Origin: Paenibacillus borealis
GTDB lineage: Bacteria > Bacillota > Bacilli > Paenibacillales > Paenibacillaceae
DNA length: 64,000 bases
Assembly: GCF_000758665.1 (NCBI RefSeq)
Contig: NZ_CP009285.1
Location: 3,038,001-3,102,000, forward strand
Reading direction: 5' to 3'
This document shows, one piece after another, positions 34,374-43,554 of this stretch. The first letter of the stretch is position 1, and each line of letters opens with the position of its first letter. Below the pieces are notes generated by a model, which was not told the DNA's origin, made no database searches, and was given only the letters and a program-made list of their open reading frames with translations. The position numbers were made by a program, and so were the translations under genes.

Positions 34374-36506
34374 ATGGGCAAAATGGTTAGAATGGGGATC
34401 GACGTCGGCGGAACACATACAAAAGCAGTTGCCATCGACAACGAAACCCATGAAATTATCGGGAAATCGTCCGTCAAGACTACGCATGATCATGTGAGAG
34501 GTGTAGCCGCCGGTGTTGTGAAATGTTTTCAGAATTGTCTGAAGGAAAATAACATCAAGCCGGAAGATGTAGTCTTCGTTGCACACAGCACGACGCAGGC
34601 AACCAATGCACTGATTGAAGGCGATATCGCACAGGTTGGCATCATTGGCATGGCTAAGGGCGGCCTTGAAGGTTGGCTAGCCAAACGTCAGACCAAACTG
34701 CAGAACATTGATCTGGGCAACAGCAAAGAGATCAAAATCTACAACAGCTTCATTAATATTAAAAAAATGTCCGAAGCGTCCGTGCTGCAGGTCATCGATG
34801 ATCTTAAGCGTCAGGGAGCACAGGTGATTGTGCCTTCCATGGCTTTTGGCGTAGATAATGGCAGACCTGAAGAGCTTGTATATAAAGAAGCGGAGAAAAA
34901 AGGCATCCCGACCACCATGGCCTCCGATATTACGAAATTGTATGGTCTGACCCGCAGAACGAGAACGGCAGCGATCAACGCAAGTATTCTGCCCAAGATG
35001 CTGGACACGGCCAATTCAACGGAACAATCCGTAAGAGAAGCCGGCGTCCATGTACCGCTGATGATCATGAGAGGCGACGGCGGGGTTATGGAAATCAGCG
35101 AAATGAAGAAACGTCCTGTGCTTACGATGCTGTCCGGTCCGGCTGCCTCAGTTATGGGGTCTTTGATGTATCTAAGAGCCTCTAACGGTGTGTATTTCGA
35201 GGTAGGGGGAACCACAACCAATATCGGTGTTATCAAAAACGGCCGTCCGGCCATTGACTATTCAATCGTCGGCGGTCATCCGACCTATGTCAATTCACTG
35301 GATGTGCGTGTGCTCGGTGTCGCTGGCGGTTCAATGATCCGGGCGAACAAAAGCGGAGTGGTGGATGTCGGACCCAGATCAGCGCATATCGGCGGATTGG
35401 ATTATTCGGTCTTTACCGACCCGGACAAGATTAAGGGCGCCAAGGTGGAGTTTTTCTCGCCCAAACCGGGCGATCCGGCAGATTATGTGGCCATCCGTCT
35501 GGAGAACGGGGAGCGCGTGACGATCACGAATTCCTGTGCTGCAAACGTCCTTGGGCTGGTGAAGCCGGAGCATTTCTCCTACGGGAATGTGGAAGCTGCC
35601 AGACGGGCGATGCAGGCCTTAGCCGATTATTGCGGTACCACGGCCGAAGATATTGCCAAGCAGATTATGGAAAAAGCGTATGCGAAGATCGAACCGATCA
35701 TCCTGTCGCTGGCCGAGAAATACAAACTGGAGAAAGACCAGATCTCTCTGGTGGGAGTTGGCGGGGGAGCCGCTTCGCTGATCGTCTATTTCTCTGAGAA
35801 AATGGGCCTGAAATACAGCATCCCTGAGAATGCTGAGGTAATCTCGTCCATTGGTGTTGCCCTGTCCATGGTGCGGGACGTGGTAGAGCGGATCATTCCG
35901 TCACCCTCCAAAGAAGTGATTGCCGCACTCAAAATGGAAGCGATGAACAAGGCGATTCAGAGCGGAGCCACACCGGAAAGCATCGAAATTCATATTGATA
36001 TTGATCCGCAGACCTCCAAGGTCACCGCGATTGCTACCGGCTCCACGGAAGTGAAGACGACCGAGCTGCTGAAGGAATGTGATGAAGAGGAGCTCCGTGA
36101 GCTGGCCGCGAAGGATATGCGTATTTCCATCGACCGGACACAGCTGCTCGAGAAAACGAGATATGTCAGCATTTTCGGCGAAAAGGTTGAGAAAGCCGGT
36201 GAAGCCGGTGCCGTCCGCATCCTGGACACCAAAGGGTTCATTAAGGTGCAACGAGGCCGGGCGATGGCCCTCAAGACGACTGCCGGAGACTATCTGAATG
36301 CGGTCAAAAAGCTATGGGAGGCTATGGCGGTCTATCAGACGGAGCTGATTGCCCGGCCGGACTTCTATCTGTGTATCGGCGCCCGTGTCATGGACTTTAC
36401 CGCTTCCGATTTCGAACAGCTGGAGCTGCTCATGGATATCGAAATTTCAACATTTGAGCCGGATACAGAGGTTATCGTTGTAGCAGCCAATATTAAGCAG
36501 AGCTAA
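34374..36506 (+). CDS. Hydantoinase/oxoprolinase family protein (HyuA-type, ATP-dependent)
   Basis: This 710-residue protein has the ASKHA-type phosphate motif MGIDVGGTHTKAVAID at its start. Typical HyuA segments follow: HSTTQATNALIEGD, GDGGVMEISEMKKRPV, LSGPAASVMGS and FEVGGTTTNIGVI. Family members use ATP to open 5-oxoproline, hydantoins or related lactams. No HyuB subunit follows, and the C-terminal 150 residues differ from the common pattern. The specificity is open. It is the second gene of the operon with the permease. An AACGGAGAA site precedes the ATG. Confidence 0.88.
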   Translation: MGKMVRMGIDVGGTHTKAVAIDNETHEIIGKSSVKTTHDHVRGVAAGVVKCFQNCLKENNIKPEDVVFVAHSTTQATNALIEGDIAQVGIIGMAKGGLEGWLAKRQTKLQNIDLGNSKEIKIYNSFINIKKMSEASVLQVIDDLKRQGAQVIVPSMAFGVDNGRPEELVYKEAEKKGIPTTMASDITKLYGLTRRTRTAAINASILPKMLDTANSTEQSVREAGVHVPLMIMRGDGGVMEISEMKKRPVLTMLSGPAASVMGSLMYLRASNGVYFEVGGTTTNIGVIKNGRPAIDYSIVGGHPTYVNSLDVRVLGVAGGSMIRANKSGVVDVGPRSAHIGGLDYSVFTDPDKIKGAKVEFFSPKPGDPADYVAIRLENGERVTITNSCAANVLGLVKPEHFSYGNVEAARRAMQALADYCGTTAEDIAKQIMEKAYAKIEPIILSLAEKYKLEKDQISLVGVGGGAASLIVYFSEKMGLKYSIPENAEVISSIGVALSMVRDVVERIIPSPSKEVIAALKMEAMNKAIQSGATPESIEIHIDIDPQTSKVTAIATGSTEVKTTELLKECDEEELRELAAKDMRISIDRTQLLEKTRYVSIFGEKVEKAGEAGAVRILDTKGFIKVQRGRAMALKTTAGDYLNAVKKLWEAMAVYQTELIARPDFYLCIGARVMDFTASDFEQLELLMDIEISTFEPDTEVIVVAANIKQS

Positions 36507-36539
36507 CGCTAATCTTAAGGAATGAAGAATGGAGGCAGC

Positions 36540-37250
36540 ATGCAGATGCAGGTGCAGATGAAGCTGGGAGTTATGATGCGTGATTTGCTGCAGGTAGAGG
36601 ATGAGGCTTGGGGGCTGTACGCATTTTCCAGGGACATTCTGAACCGGCGCATTCTGCCTGAAACCAAGACAGAGATGATTGCCAAAGCTACAGCCTGCGG
36701 CAAAGCCTACGCACAGCGCATCATCCGTGAATACGGAACCCGTGATGTCCGCGTGATCGCGGACAAATTGAAGCTGAAGCTAGAGTTTCAAAGTGCGCTT
36801 ATGACAGGGAAACGTGTGCTTTTTGCCTGCTATACCCCGCCGTACACAATCGAAATTATGGAGGAGCCCGTGCGCAGAGCGGCGGAGCTTGTCCAGGAGG
36901 AAGAGCCGGCGCTAGTTGAACTTTTTCAGCAAGCTGGTATAATGAATACTATCCTTGGACACGAAATCTTTCATTTTGTAGAAGACCAGTTTGCACATGA
37001 AATCTACACCCGGACTGAGAAAATTCTGTTATGGAACCTGCTTGGGTTCAAGAATTATTCTACAATACGCACCTTGAGTGAAGTGGGAGCCATGGCCTTT
37101 ACACAGGAACTGAATAGACTCAGCTACGCGCCGTTTATTCTGGATGTTCTGCTGTATTACAGCTATGATGCTGCCAGTGCGGAGAAGATATATCGTGATG
37201 TACTAGGAGTGAGTTCAGGAAGGTGTAGGGAACCCGTTGAAGATTATTAA
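36540..37250 (+). CDS. HExxH metallopeptidase-like protein of the hyu operon
   Basis: This 236-residue protein contains GHEIFHFVEDQ with H141-E142-x-x-H145 and a possible third ligand E181 in SEVGAMAFTQEL. This layout resembles zincin/gluzincin proteins of the ImmA/IrrE type. The rest is helical and has no signal peptide. GGAGG lies 4 bases before ATG 36540; ATG 36522 and 36546 are alternatives. The gene lies 33 bases after HyuA and overlaps GntR by 14 bases. Its role in lactam metabolism or in regulating GntR is unknown. Confidence 0.7.
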   Translation: MQMQVQMKLGVMMRDLLQVEDEAWGLYAFSRDILNRRILPETKTEMIAKATACGKAYAQRIIREYGTRDVRVIADKLKLKLEFQSALMTGKRVLFACYTPPYTIEIMEEPVRRAAELVQEEEPALVELFQQAGIMNTILGHEIFHFVEDQFAHEIYTRTEKILLWNLLGFKNYSTIRTLSEVGAMAFTQELNRLSYAPFILDVLLYYSYDAASAEKIYRDVLGVSSGRCREPVEDY

Positions 37251-37905
37251 TAACAGTAATTCACTAAATGATGTAACTTACAATAAAATAAGAGAAGACA
37301 TCATGAATATGACGTTGGAGCCGGGAATGGATGTCAGTGTGCAGAAGCTCTCTGAACGCTATGGCGTAAGCCGGACACCGGTACGGGAAGCAGTAGTCCG
37401 CCTTCAACAGTCTGGACTGGTGGAAATATATCCTCAGCGCAAAACAGTAGTCTCTAAGATTGATCTGCAGCGGGTCCGCGAGGAATGGTTCATCCGCACA
37501 TCGCTTGAATCTGCCGTGATTGATGAATTCATCCGCAAATGCAGTGAGCTTGTTGCGGATACCATGCAAGAGCTGATTAACAAACAGAAGAAATATATGG
37601 ATAAGAAATATTTCCGGGAATTTTACTTCAAGGACAATCGTTTCCACCAGCTGATCTTTCAGACGGCCGGGGAAGAGCTATCCTGGTTCACAATTGAAGA
37701 GGTAGCCTCGCACTATAACCGGATCCGTCTGCTGTACGGCAAGATGGAGGGCGTGCAGCAATCCGATATCGATAAACATGTGAAGATGGTAGCGGCCACC
37801 CGCAAGCGTGATGTGGAGGGAATGCGCAAGATTGTGATGGAGCATTCCAATACATTGCTGGAACGGGTACAGGTGATGTCCAAGCAATACCCGCAATTTT
37901 TCTGA
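37237..37905 (+). CDS. GntR-family regulator, FCD (FadR-like) type
   Basis: This 222-residue protein has an N-terminal winged helix (VQKLSERYGVSRTPVREAVVRLQQSGLVEI) and an all-helical FCD ligand domain. It starts at a TTG codon within the end of the HExxH gene, with an AGGTG site upstream. As the last operon member it likely senses the imported compound or its product. It probably represses the operon through the TAACATGTTA sites at 32826-32893. Ligand and sites are inferred. Confidence 0.87.
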   Translation: MKIINNSNSLNDVTYNKIREDIMNMTLEPGMDVSVQKLSERYGVSRTPVREAVVRLQQSGLVEIYPQRKTVVSKIDLQRVREEWFIRTSLESAVIDEFIRKCSELVADTMQELINKQKKYMDKKYFREFYFKDNRFHQLIFQTAGEELSWFTIEEVASHYNRIRLLYGKMEGVQQSDIDKHVKMVAATRKRDVEGMRKIVMEHSNTLLERVQVMSKQYPQFF

Positions 37906-37925
37906 AATATGGTAAGCATATGTTT

Positions 37926-37985
37926 AAGGCGTATCCTTGAAGCCTGCTCCGTTTGGAGCATGACTTCCGGTATACGCCTTTTGTT
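37926..37985. terminator. Bidirectional terminator between gntR and DUF2812 genes
   Basis: AAGGCGTAT (37926-37934) pairs with ATACGCCTT (37972-37980), with an inner GCTCC/GGAGC stem. TTTTG follows on the plus strand. It serves two convergent genes. Confidence 0.75.
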
Positions 37986-37997
37986 GCGGTGCAATAC

Positions 37998-39152
37998 CTA
38001 CAGCTTCTTAAGCCGCCGGTAATACAGCCAGGTTCTGCCTGCGAACGAGCCGAAGAGCAGGATACAGAGGAACATAAGTGAAGTATTCCATGCCCGGGAA
38101 GCGGAGATTCCGTCTTGCAGCATGCCGTCAATAAATGCCGTCACATTCAGGCTGTAGAGCAGAATCATCGGAAGAAACAATACTGTATAGCTGATGGCAA
38201 TTTTACGGGCGTGCTTCAAGCGGTGATACGGGTCACTGTAGATCTCCGGTTGTTCAGCACGATCCAGCTCCTCCCGGCTCCAGATGGTCCATTTCTGCAG
38301 AGAAGAGGATGAGCTATAGACTTTATTCCAGCCTGCCTGCCGGTGCAGCTCGAAATACCCTTCATCACCTATGACCTGATAGTCGGCGTGATACTTCATT
38401 ATACGTGGACTGCCTTTGCTGAAATGGAACAGTGTGCCTCCCGGGCCGATTTTATACAGACTCCATCCCAGCCTTTCCTTATCCTCCAGCCATTCCTCCA
38501 GCCGGTCAGGAGCGTACATCCAGCCTAACTTCAACCTCGTCATCGTAACGCCGGCCGGCTTCTGTTGTCCGTAAGGCCTCTCGAAGTCGAAGTCCTCATA
38601 ATCCGAGAGTAACGCCCTTCTGGCCGCCCGGAGTTTAATAATAGAGTAGATTGCAAGTACAAGCAGGATCACAGCCAAGGCTGCTGCGGCCCAGGTAACC
38701 GCCCACATAGGGCTTTGCTGTACCTGAAGTGGAGTATCCTGGGTCAAGGAGAAGCCTAGAGCAATCAGCGGAATCATTGCAATGAGCAGCAAATAAAGAA
38801 GTATTCCCATAAAAATGTATGAGATTTTGCGGTTTCGCCTCAAGACATCCTTGCGGGAAGGGGATGCCTTAATCTGTGACGGCAGCCGATCATTCTCGAA
38901 GACGCTCCACTTGCCTTGCTGCAGGCGCTTGCTCCAGCCTTCAGCGGCAAGAGAGGAAGACATGGAAGGCTGGGAGGATGGAGCATAACCGATCTGATAA
39001 GTAAGCCGGACCGGCTCATCCTGCCGGAACGTAAACTGCTGCCGCAGCAGATTCCACTCCGCCAGCACCCACCCCCGGCTGGCCATATCGGCCAGCCAGG
39101 CTTCTGACTTGGGCAGGTCGTAGCTCCAGAAAGGCCGAAATACCCTTTTCAT
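37998..39152 (-). CDS. DUF2812 domain membrane protein
   Basis: This 384-residue protein has two DUF2812-like repeats (KSEAWLADMASRGWVLAEW and DRLEEWLEDKERLGWSLYKIGPG), each preceding a hydrophobic region. There are about four membrane helices, near residues 110-130, 145-170 and two near the C-terminus. DUF2812 proteins are uncharacterised and usually lie next to PadR regulators. The ATG overlaps the padR stop by 4 bases, so the two are co-translated. Confidence 0.82.
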   Translation of the reverse strand: MKRVFRPFWSYDLPKSEAWLADMASRGWVLAEWNLLRQQFTFRQDEPVRLTYQIGYAPSSQPSMSSSLAAEGWSKRLQQGKWSVFENDRLPSQIKASPSRKDVLRRNRKISYIFMGILLYLLLIAMIPLIALGFSLTQDTPLQVQQSPMWAVTWAAAALAVILLVLAIYSIIKLRAARRALLSDYEDFDFERPYGQQKPAGVTMTRLKLGWMYAPDRLEEWLEDKERLGWSLYKIGPGGTLFHFSKGSPRIMKYHADYQVIGDEGYFELHRQAGWNKVYSSSSSLQKWTIWSREELDRAEQPEIYSDPYHRLKHARKIAISYTVLFLPMILLYSLNVTAFIDGMLQDGISASRAWNTSLMFLCILLFGSFAGRTWLYYRRLKKL

Positions 39153-39481
39153 ACAAATTCCTCCTCACTGGTAATGGCATTGCGGTGAAGTTCCTTTAAT
39201 CTGCTGATTTCTGCGCGCATTACTGCTTTCCCCAGATCTGACACCTCGTACACCGTTTTTCTCTCTTCATCAGCGAATACAACAATCAGTCCATCCTTGT
39301 TCATCTTCGTCAAAGTTCCATATACCGTACCGGAACCCAGTCTAAGCCGTCCCTCAGACAGCTCATCCACATGCTTGATGATTCCATAGCCGTGGCGGGG
39401 TATGGTTAGGGACAACAGAATATAGAAGGCCGTCTCTGTCATCGGCACGTACTTTTTCAGCACTTTATCCATTGTGGACAA
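39149..39481 (-). CDS. PadR-family transcriptional regulator
   Basis: This protein of about 110 residues has a PadR winged helix: MTETAFYILLSLTIPRHGYGIIK, then RLRLGSGTVYGTLTKMNKDGLI and a short C-terminal helix. The start is uncertain: TTG 39481 has AGGTG at 6 bases. ATG 39514 would give 121 residues, and ATG 39472 would give 107. It is co-translated with DUF2812. A long double palindrome overlaps its promoter (39552-39594), which fits autoregulation. Confidence 0.85.
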   Translation of the reverse strand: MSTMDKVLKKYVPMTETAFYILLSLTIPRHGYGIIKHVDELSEGRLRLGSGTVYGTLTKMNKDGLIVVFADEERKTVYEVSDLGKAVMRAEISRLKELHRNAITSEEEFV

Positions 39482-39551
39482 CACGATCACCTGCTTCGCC
39501 AGTTCATTGTGCATAACTCATGGCTTTGAATATAATATGTCTAGCCGTGAC

Positions 39552-39586
39552 TATGTCATAACGTGACTATATCACGATGTGACATA
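39552..39586 (-). promoter_or_regulatory. Double palindromic operator of the padR operon
   Basis: Outer arms TATGTCA and TGACATA and inner arms CGTGA and TCACG are nested symmetrically: 3 bases between arms on each side and 5 in the centre. On the minus strand TTGAAA (39594-39589) and TATAGT (39571-39566) form a 17-base-spaced promoter. The operator covers its spacer and -10. CTAGCC/GGCTAG arms also flank it at 39541 and 39595. Confidence 0.75.
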
Positions 39587-39606
39587 ATTTTCAAGGCTAG
39601 CAGCAA

Positions 39607-40293
39607 TTAATGTGCCGTCAGAGCCAGCGGTTGACATACAGGCTGCCAGATCTCAGGAACCAGCTGCGGCTCCGAACAATAGACCGTCTGCAAATACCGG
39701 CTGAGCGGGGATACTTGTCCTTCGACCAGCACTTCCTTGATCTCCGATGGTTTGGTGGGTATCGCCTGCCCGTTTGTTGACATGAACTCAGCAATGGGCA
39801 GCAGCATTCCGCAGCTTTTGCGGTAGGACATCCGGTGCGGGAATCTGGGCGAGCTGCCGGAATCATATTTGGACAGCCTGATCCGATCAAACTGTCCGGT
39901 GAGCAGCTCGCTGGCGTCGAATTTTAGGATGGCAAAAACTTCGCCGGGCTCTCTGCGGGAATACATCGCGGCCATCGCCAGACAATCACGCCAGGTCGGC
40001 CACAAGAAGACATGGCGGTCAAGGCAGAGACGGAATTCCTCAGGGGTTGTGTCCGGGTCCATCGCTTCAGGTGTGATGCGCAGATGGGAATTCAGGACAA
40101 CCGGCTGCCCGGCGTATTGTACCTGGAGGGCTGTAGTACGGCGTACTCCGGCTGCATGCGCCGGACTTAATACGGCTGAGGCGTACAATGCGTCAAGTGC
40201 AGCCATGGCGGGCAAATTCCGGGCCCGGGTGAAGTGGTATAACGAAGTGCGGAGCGGGCTTTTGGTAATGGCTGCAATCAGTGAATGTTTCAT
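39607..40293 (-). CDS. ADP-ribosyltransferase-like protein of unknown function
   Basis: This 228-residue protein starts with LYHFTRARNLPAMAALDALY. That pattern resembles the N-terminal H-F/Y-T-x3-NL motif of DarT-like and DUF7002-type ADP-ribosyltransferase-fold proteins. A conserved-looking DRHVFLWPTWRD segment follows near residues 91-102. The catalytic glutamate cannot be located with certainty. It stands alone next to the padR operon, with no antitoxin-like partner visible. The assignment is tentative. Confidence 0.5.
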   Translation of the reverse strand: MKHSLIAAITKSPLRTSLYHFTRARNLPAMAALDALYASAVLSPAHAAGVRRTTALQVQYAGQPVVLNSHLRITPEAMDPDTTPEEFRLCLDRHVFLWPTWRDCLAMAAMYSRREPGEVFAILKFDASELLTGQFDRIRLSKYDSGSSPRFPHRMSYRKSCGMLLPIAEFMSTNGQAIPTKPSEIKEVLVEGQVSPLSRYLQTVYCSEPQLVPEIWQPVCQPLALTAH

Positions 40294-40370
40294 AGTGTTA
40301 TTTTATCCTTTGCGCAAAATGAATATTTTGATATTTTTAGAAGGGTAATGCTGAAACGGAAAGGATGAGA

Positions 40371-41279
40371 ATGATGAAAGTTGAAGCACTCGAACAGAGC
40401 AGGGTGGAGGCATTTTTGAATTTCTGCCGGAAGTACCGTGGCGAACTGGATGATTCTTATCTGATCGATGAGGAGCTTGCCGGGTTCACGCTTTCACCGG
40501 ACCATCCTACATATATTGTTGCCAATTCCTCAGGTCAAATTACCGCGGCAGCCTCGCTCATTCTGAATGATTACAGCCGCAGGGGGCACAAGGCAAGGTT
40601 CAGAATCTTTCATGCAGACACAGCCGATTTGAAAGTATACGAGGCTCTGCTGGAGGCGATTCTGCCCCATGCTGCCGGAATGGATAAGCTGAATCTGTTT
40701 GTTCCCGCCGTAAATACTGCGGCGATGGAGGCGTTGGCAGCCGTGCGGTTTGCGGTGGAGCGGTATACTTATGTTCTCGTAAGAGAGGAGCCAAATATTC
40801 CTGAGATCAGCCTGCCCGCCGGTTACGAGCTCATTCCCTTCCGCAGCGGAGCGGATGAAGCCGTCTGGTGTGAGGTGCGGAATGCCGGTTTCGCCAGGCT
40901 ACAGGGCAACGAGACACCGGCCACACCGGCAATGGTGAAGCAGATGATCAGCGGAACGGATTACATAGAGGGCGGTTTACTGATACTGTACCATAACGGC
41001 AAAGCCGTGGGAATTGTACGCGGCTGCGCCGATGAGTATGGGGATGAGCCTGCCATGAGTATCGGGCCGCTGGCAGTATTGCCTGAATATCTGGGGCGAG
41101 GGCTGGGCAGAATTATGCTCCGGGCAGCACTCCGGTTCGCAGGAGAACAGTCGTATGCGCGCACCATCCTGTGTGTGAATGCAGAGAACGAACAGGCGCA
41201 GGCTCTGTATATTGGTGAAGGCTTCAAGCAGGTGGAAGCCCTCGCCTGTTTGGCGTACACGGTGAGTGAAGAAGGGTAG
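40371..41279 (+). CDS. GNAT N-acetyltransferase with two GNAT-like halves
   Basis: This 302-residue protein has a complete C-terminal GNAT domain with IGPLAVLPEYLGRGLGRIML, the acetyl-CoA loop (V-x5-GRGLG), and a LCVNAENEQAQALYIGEGF tail. The N-terminal half resembles a degenerate GNAT domain, as in mycothiol-synthase-like proteins. The substrate is unknown. AAAGG lies 6 bases before ATG 40371; ATG 40365 and 40374 are alternatives. Confidence 0.82.
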   Translation: MMKVEALEQSRVEAFLNFCRKYRGELDDSYLIDEELAGFTLSPDHPTYIVANSSGQITAAASLILNDYSRRGHKARFRIFHADTADLKVYEALLEAILPHAAGMDKLNLFVPAVNTAAMEALAAVRFAVERYTYVLVREEPNIPEISLPAGYELIPFRSGADEAVWCEVRNAGFARLQGNETPATPAMVKQMISGTDYIEGGLLILYHNGKAVGIVRGCADEYGDEPAMSIGPLAVLPEYLGRGLGRIMLRAALRFAGEQSYARTILCVNAENEQAQALYIGEGFKQVEALACLAYTVSEEG

Positions 41280-41377
41280 AGGGGGTTTGATGCTATGGAG
41301 TGGAGGCGCTGATCGGGGGAGGGAGAGTTGCGATTGGTGATGTAGAGTTGAGATGCTGATTGCTTCCATCAAACCGT

Positions 41378-41557
41378 GGCGGACTGTAGGGACCTTATTT
41401 TGCCGGAATCAGCCACTTTAGAGATGAAGCGGACTGAGAATCGCCTATTCAGCTTAGAACACCAGAATTAGACCCATCATTCAGGCCATAGCGGAATCTC
41501 AGTCCGCGAAGCCGGCAAAACAGCTGTTTTTCCCAAAATAACGGATTCTGAGTCCGG
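41378..41557. repeat. Inverted array of GCGGACTGAGAATC motifs
   Basis: GCGGACTG words lie at 41379 and 41429 in plus orientation. GCGGAATCTCAGTCCGC lies at 41491-41507 and ACGGATTCTGAGTCCG at 41541-41556 in the opposite sense. TTTTGCCGG (41398-41406) and CCGGCAAAA (41512-41520) are exact inverted copies. The set is symmetric about 41465 and spaced in steps of about 50 bp. No gene is supported in the surrounding 41280-41846 gap. Confidence 0.65.
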
Positions 41558-41846
41558 GTGGAACGGCTGTTTGTGCTGCCATTCTGCACCCGGCATACAA
41601 TATGGAGATCGTCTGCTTACTGTATGACTGCTCCCGGTTCTCAGTCTGCCATTAATTCGCTGTCCGCAGAACACATCGGACCCTTATTTATTGCCTGTAT
41701 GCAGGAGATGCACCTTGGATGTAGAATTTCAGGTCAGCAGGTTATTCAATCCAGTAAAAACCATTTACTCTCAAAATGCACCATTATATCGTCACGCTCC
41801 GTCTAACCTGGACAGATTCAATATTGAAGGGGACAAGGACAAGGAA

Positions 41847-43487
41847 ATGAAAACACTGGTGATTGTGGATGATGAGCCGTCGGTGGTGAACGGGCTGCGG
41901 ACCTATGTGGACTGGGCGGCACAGGGGATTAAGCTGATCGGAACCGCTGATGACGGCGACACGGGGCTGGAGCTGATCCGGGAGCTGAAGCCGGACATCG
42001 TGCTGACGGATGTCCAGATGCCGTCAATGGACGGTATCCGCATGGCTGCGGAGGTCCGGGCGCTTTTGCCGGAGGCCAAGATCGTGTTCATCAGCGGGCA
42101 TAATGATGCTGATTATCTCAAGTCTGCGCTGCAGATGCATGCGGCGGATTATATTTTTAAGCCGGTCAGCCGCAAGGAGCTGTCGGTGGTGATGGGCAAG
42201 GTGACCGCAGCGCTGGATGCGGAGACCCAGGAGCGCAAGCGGATCAAGGAGATGCAGGTGAAGCTGACGCAGAGCATGCCGCTGCTGCGCGAGAAGTTTC
42301 TGCTGTCCGTCATCAGCGATGGTATCCATACGGCGCATATTCAGGACAAGCTTGAGTTTCTCGGCCTGCCGCAGCTTGCGGCGGACAGCTATATCCTCAT
42401 GGTGATTCTGCTGGATGATGTGCCGCAGGTGCTGGACACCCGCAGCGAGCAGGACAGACAGCTGCTGTCCTATACGGTGCTGAACATTATTCAAGAGCTG
42501 ATTGACAAGCAGATGCGCGGCGTGACGTTTGAGAAGGAGCCCGGAGAATATGTGGGGATTCTGCTGGCCGGATCATTGCAGCCGCAGGAGTTCAGCGAAG
42601 CTCCCGAGAATGATCTGCTGGTGCTGGCAGAATCGGTCCGCAGCAATCTGCGGCAATGGCTGAAGCTTAGTGTAACCATCGGTGTCGGCGAGAGGGTTGA
42701 ACGCTTGCCGGAAATCCCGTCTTCCTACAAGCAGGCAAGGGATGCGGCTGACCAGAAGTGGTATCTGGGCAAAAACCGGATTCTGACCATGGACAATATC
42801 GCCTCCGGGGAGAGCGGTGAGAATCTGCGTTACCGGTACGAGCCGGAGTGGGGGGAGCGGGTGTGGTCTGCCCTGAAATCCGGAGACCGCGGACGTCTTC
42901 AGGCAGAGCTTGGGGAGATCTTCAGTCTGCTCGGGCAGAACCGGGGACAAGGTGCGCGGTATGCGCAGAATGTCAGTCTGCATCTGATTCTGCAGTCCGG
43001 CCAGGTTCTGCTGGAGCTTGGCGGAATGACGGAGGAATGGGAAAAGCGTGAGACGGCTGCCTGGAAACAGGTTATGCGCCAGGAGACCATGCAGGAGCTG
43101 CTTGAATACACGGAAAGCTATCTGCTTCAGGCCTGTGATTTCGTCGCAATGAAGCGCAGCGGCAAGGCAAGCGAAGTCATTGAGCGGGTCCGGCAGCTGA
43201 TTGGCGAACGTTATCCGGAGAATCTGACGGTAGCCGATATTGCAGCCGGCGTCTATCTCAGTCCGACCTATGTCCGGCTGCTCTTCAAGCAGGAAACGGG
43301 CGAAACGCTGTTCGAATATCTGACCAAGGTCAGAATCGAGCAGGCGAAGAAGCTGCTGAGAGACCCGCAGAACAAATTTTACGAAATCTGTTACGCCGTC
43401 GGGTACAGCGATCCCAGCCATTTCAGCAAGCTGTTCAAGAAAATGACCGGAACCACACCCAGCGCCTACAGGGAGCAGAGTCTATGA
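41847..43487 (+). CDS. Response regulator with AraC-type DNA-binding domain (YesN-like)
   Basis: This 546-residue protein has a receiver domain (VIVDDE at residues 6-10, phospho-acceptor D55 in VLTDVQMPSMDG, SGHND). A central region follows, then a C-terminal AraC HTH at about 445-546 (LTVADIAAGVYLSPTYVRLLFKQETG, and a second HTH before HFSKLFKKMTGTTPSAYR). It is the partner of the histidine kinase gene 67 bases downstream. It probably activates the adjacent ABC sugar importer. The start at 41847 follows AAGGAA. Confidence 0.92.
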   Translation: MKTLVIVDDEPSVVNGLRTYVDWAAQGIKLIGTADDGDTGLELIRELKPDIVLTDVQMPSMDGIRMAAEVRALLPEAKIVFISGHNDADYLKSALQMHAADYIFKPVSRKELSVVMGKVTAALDAETQERKRIKEMQVKLTQSMPLLREKFLLSVISDGIHTAHIQDKLEFLGLPQLAADSYILMVILLDDVPQVLDTRSEQDRQLLSYTVLNIIQELIDKQMRGVTFEKEPGEYVGILLAGSLQPQEFSEAPENDLLVLAESVRSNLRQWLKLSVTIGVGERVERLPEIPSSYKQARDAADQKWYLGKNRILTMDNIASGESGENLRYRYEPEWGERVWSALKSGDRGRLQAELGEIFSLLGQNRGQGARYAQNVSLHLILQSGQVLLELGGMTEEWEKRETAAWKQVMRQETMQELLEYTESYLLQACDFVAMKRSGKASEVIERVRQLIGERYPENLTVADIAAGVYLSPTYVRLLFKQETGETLFEYLTKVRIEQAKKLLRDPQNKFYEICYAVGYSDPSHFSKLFKKMTGTTPSAYREQSL

Positions 43488-43554
43488 GCAGTGTGCAATC
43501 TGTGAAGGCCAGGCTGCAGAAGAATGAAGGCATGCCCAACAAGGAGGCGATGCA

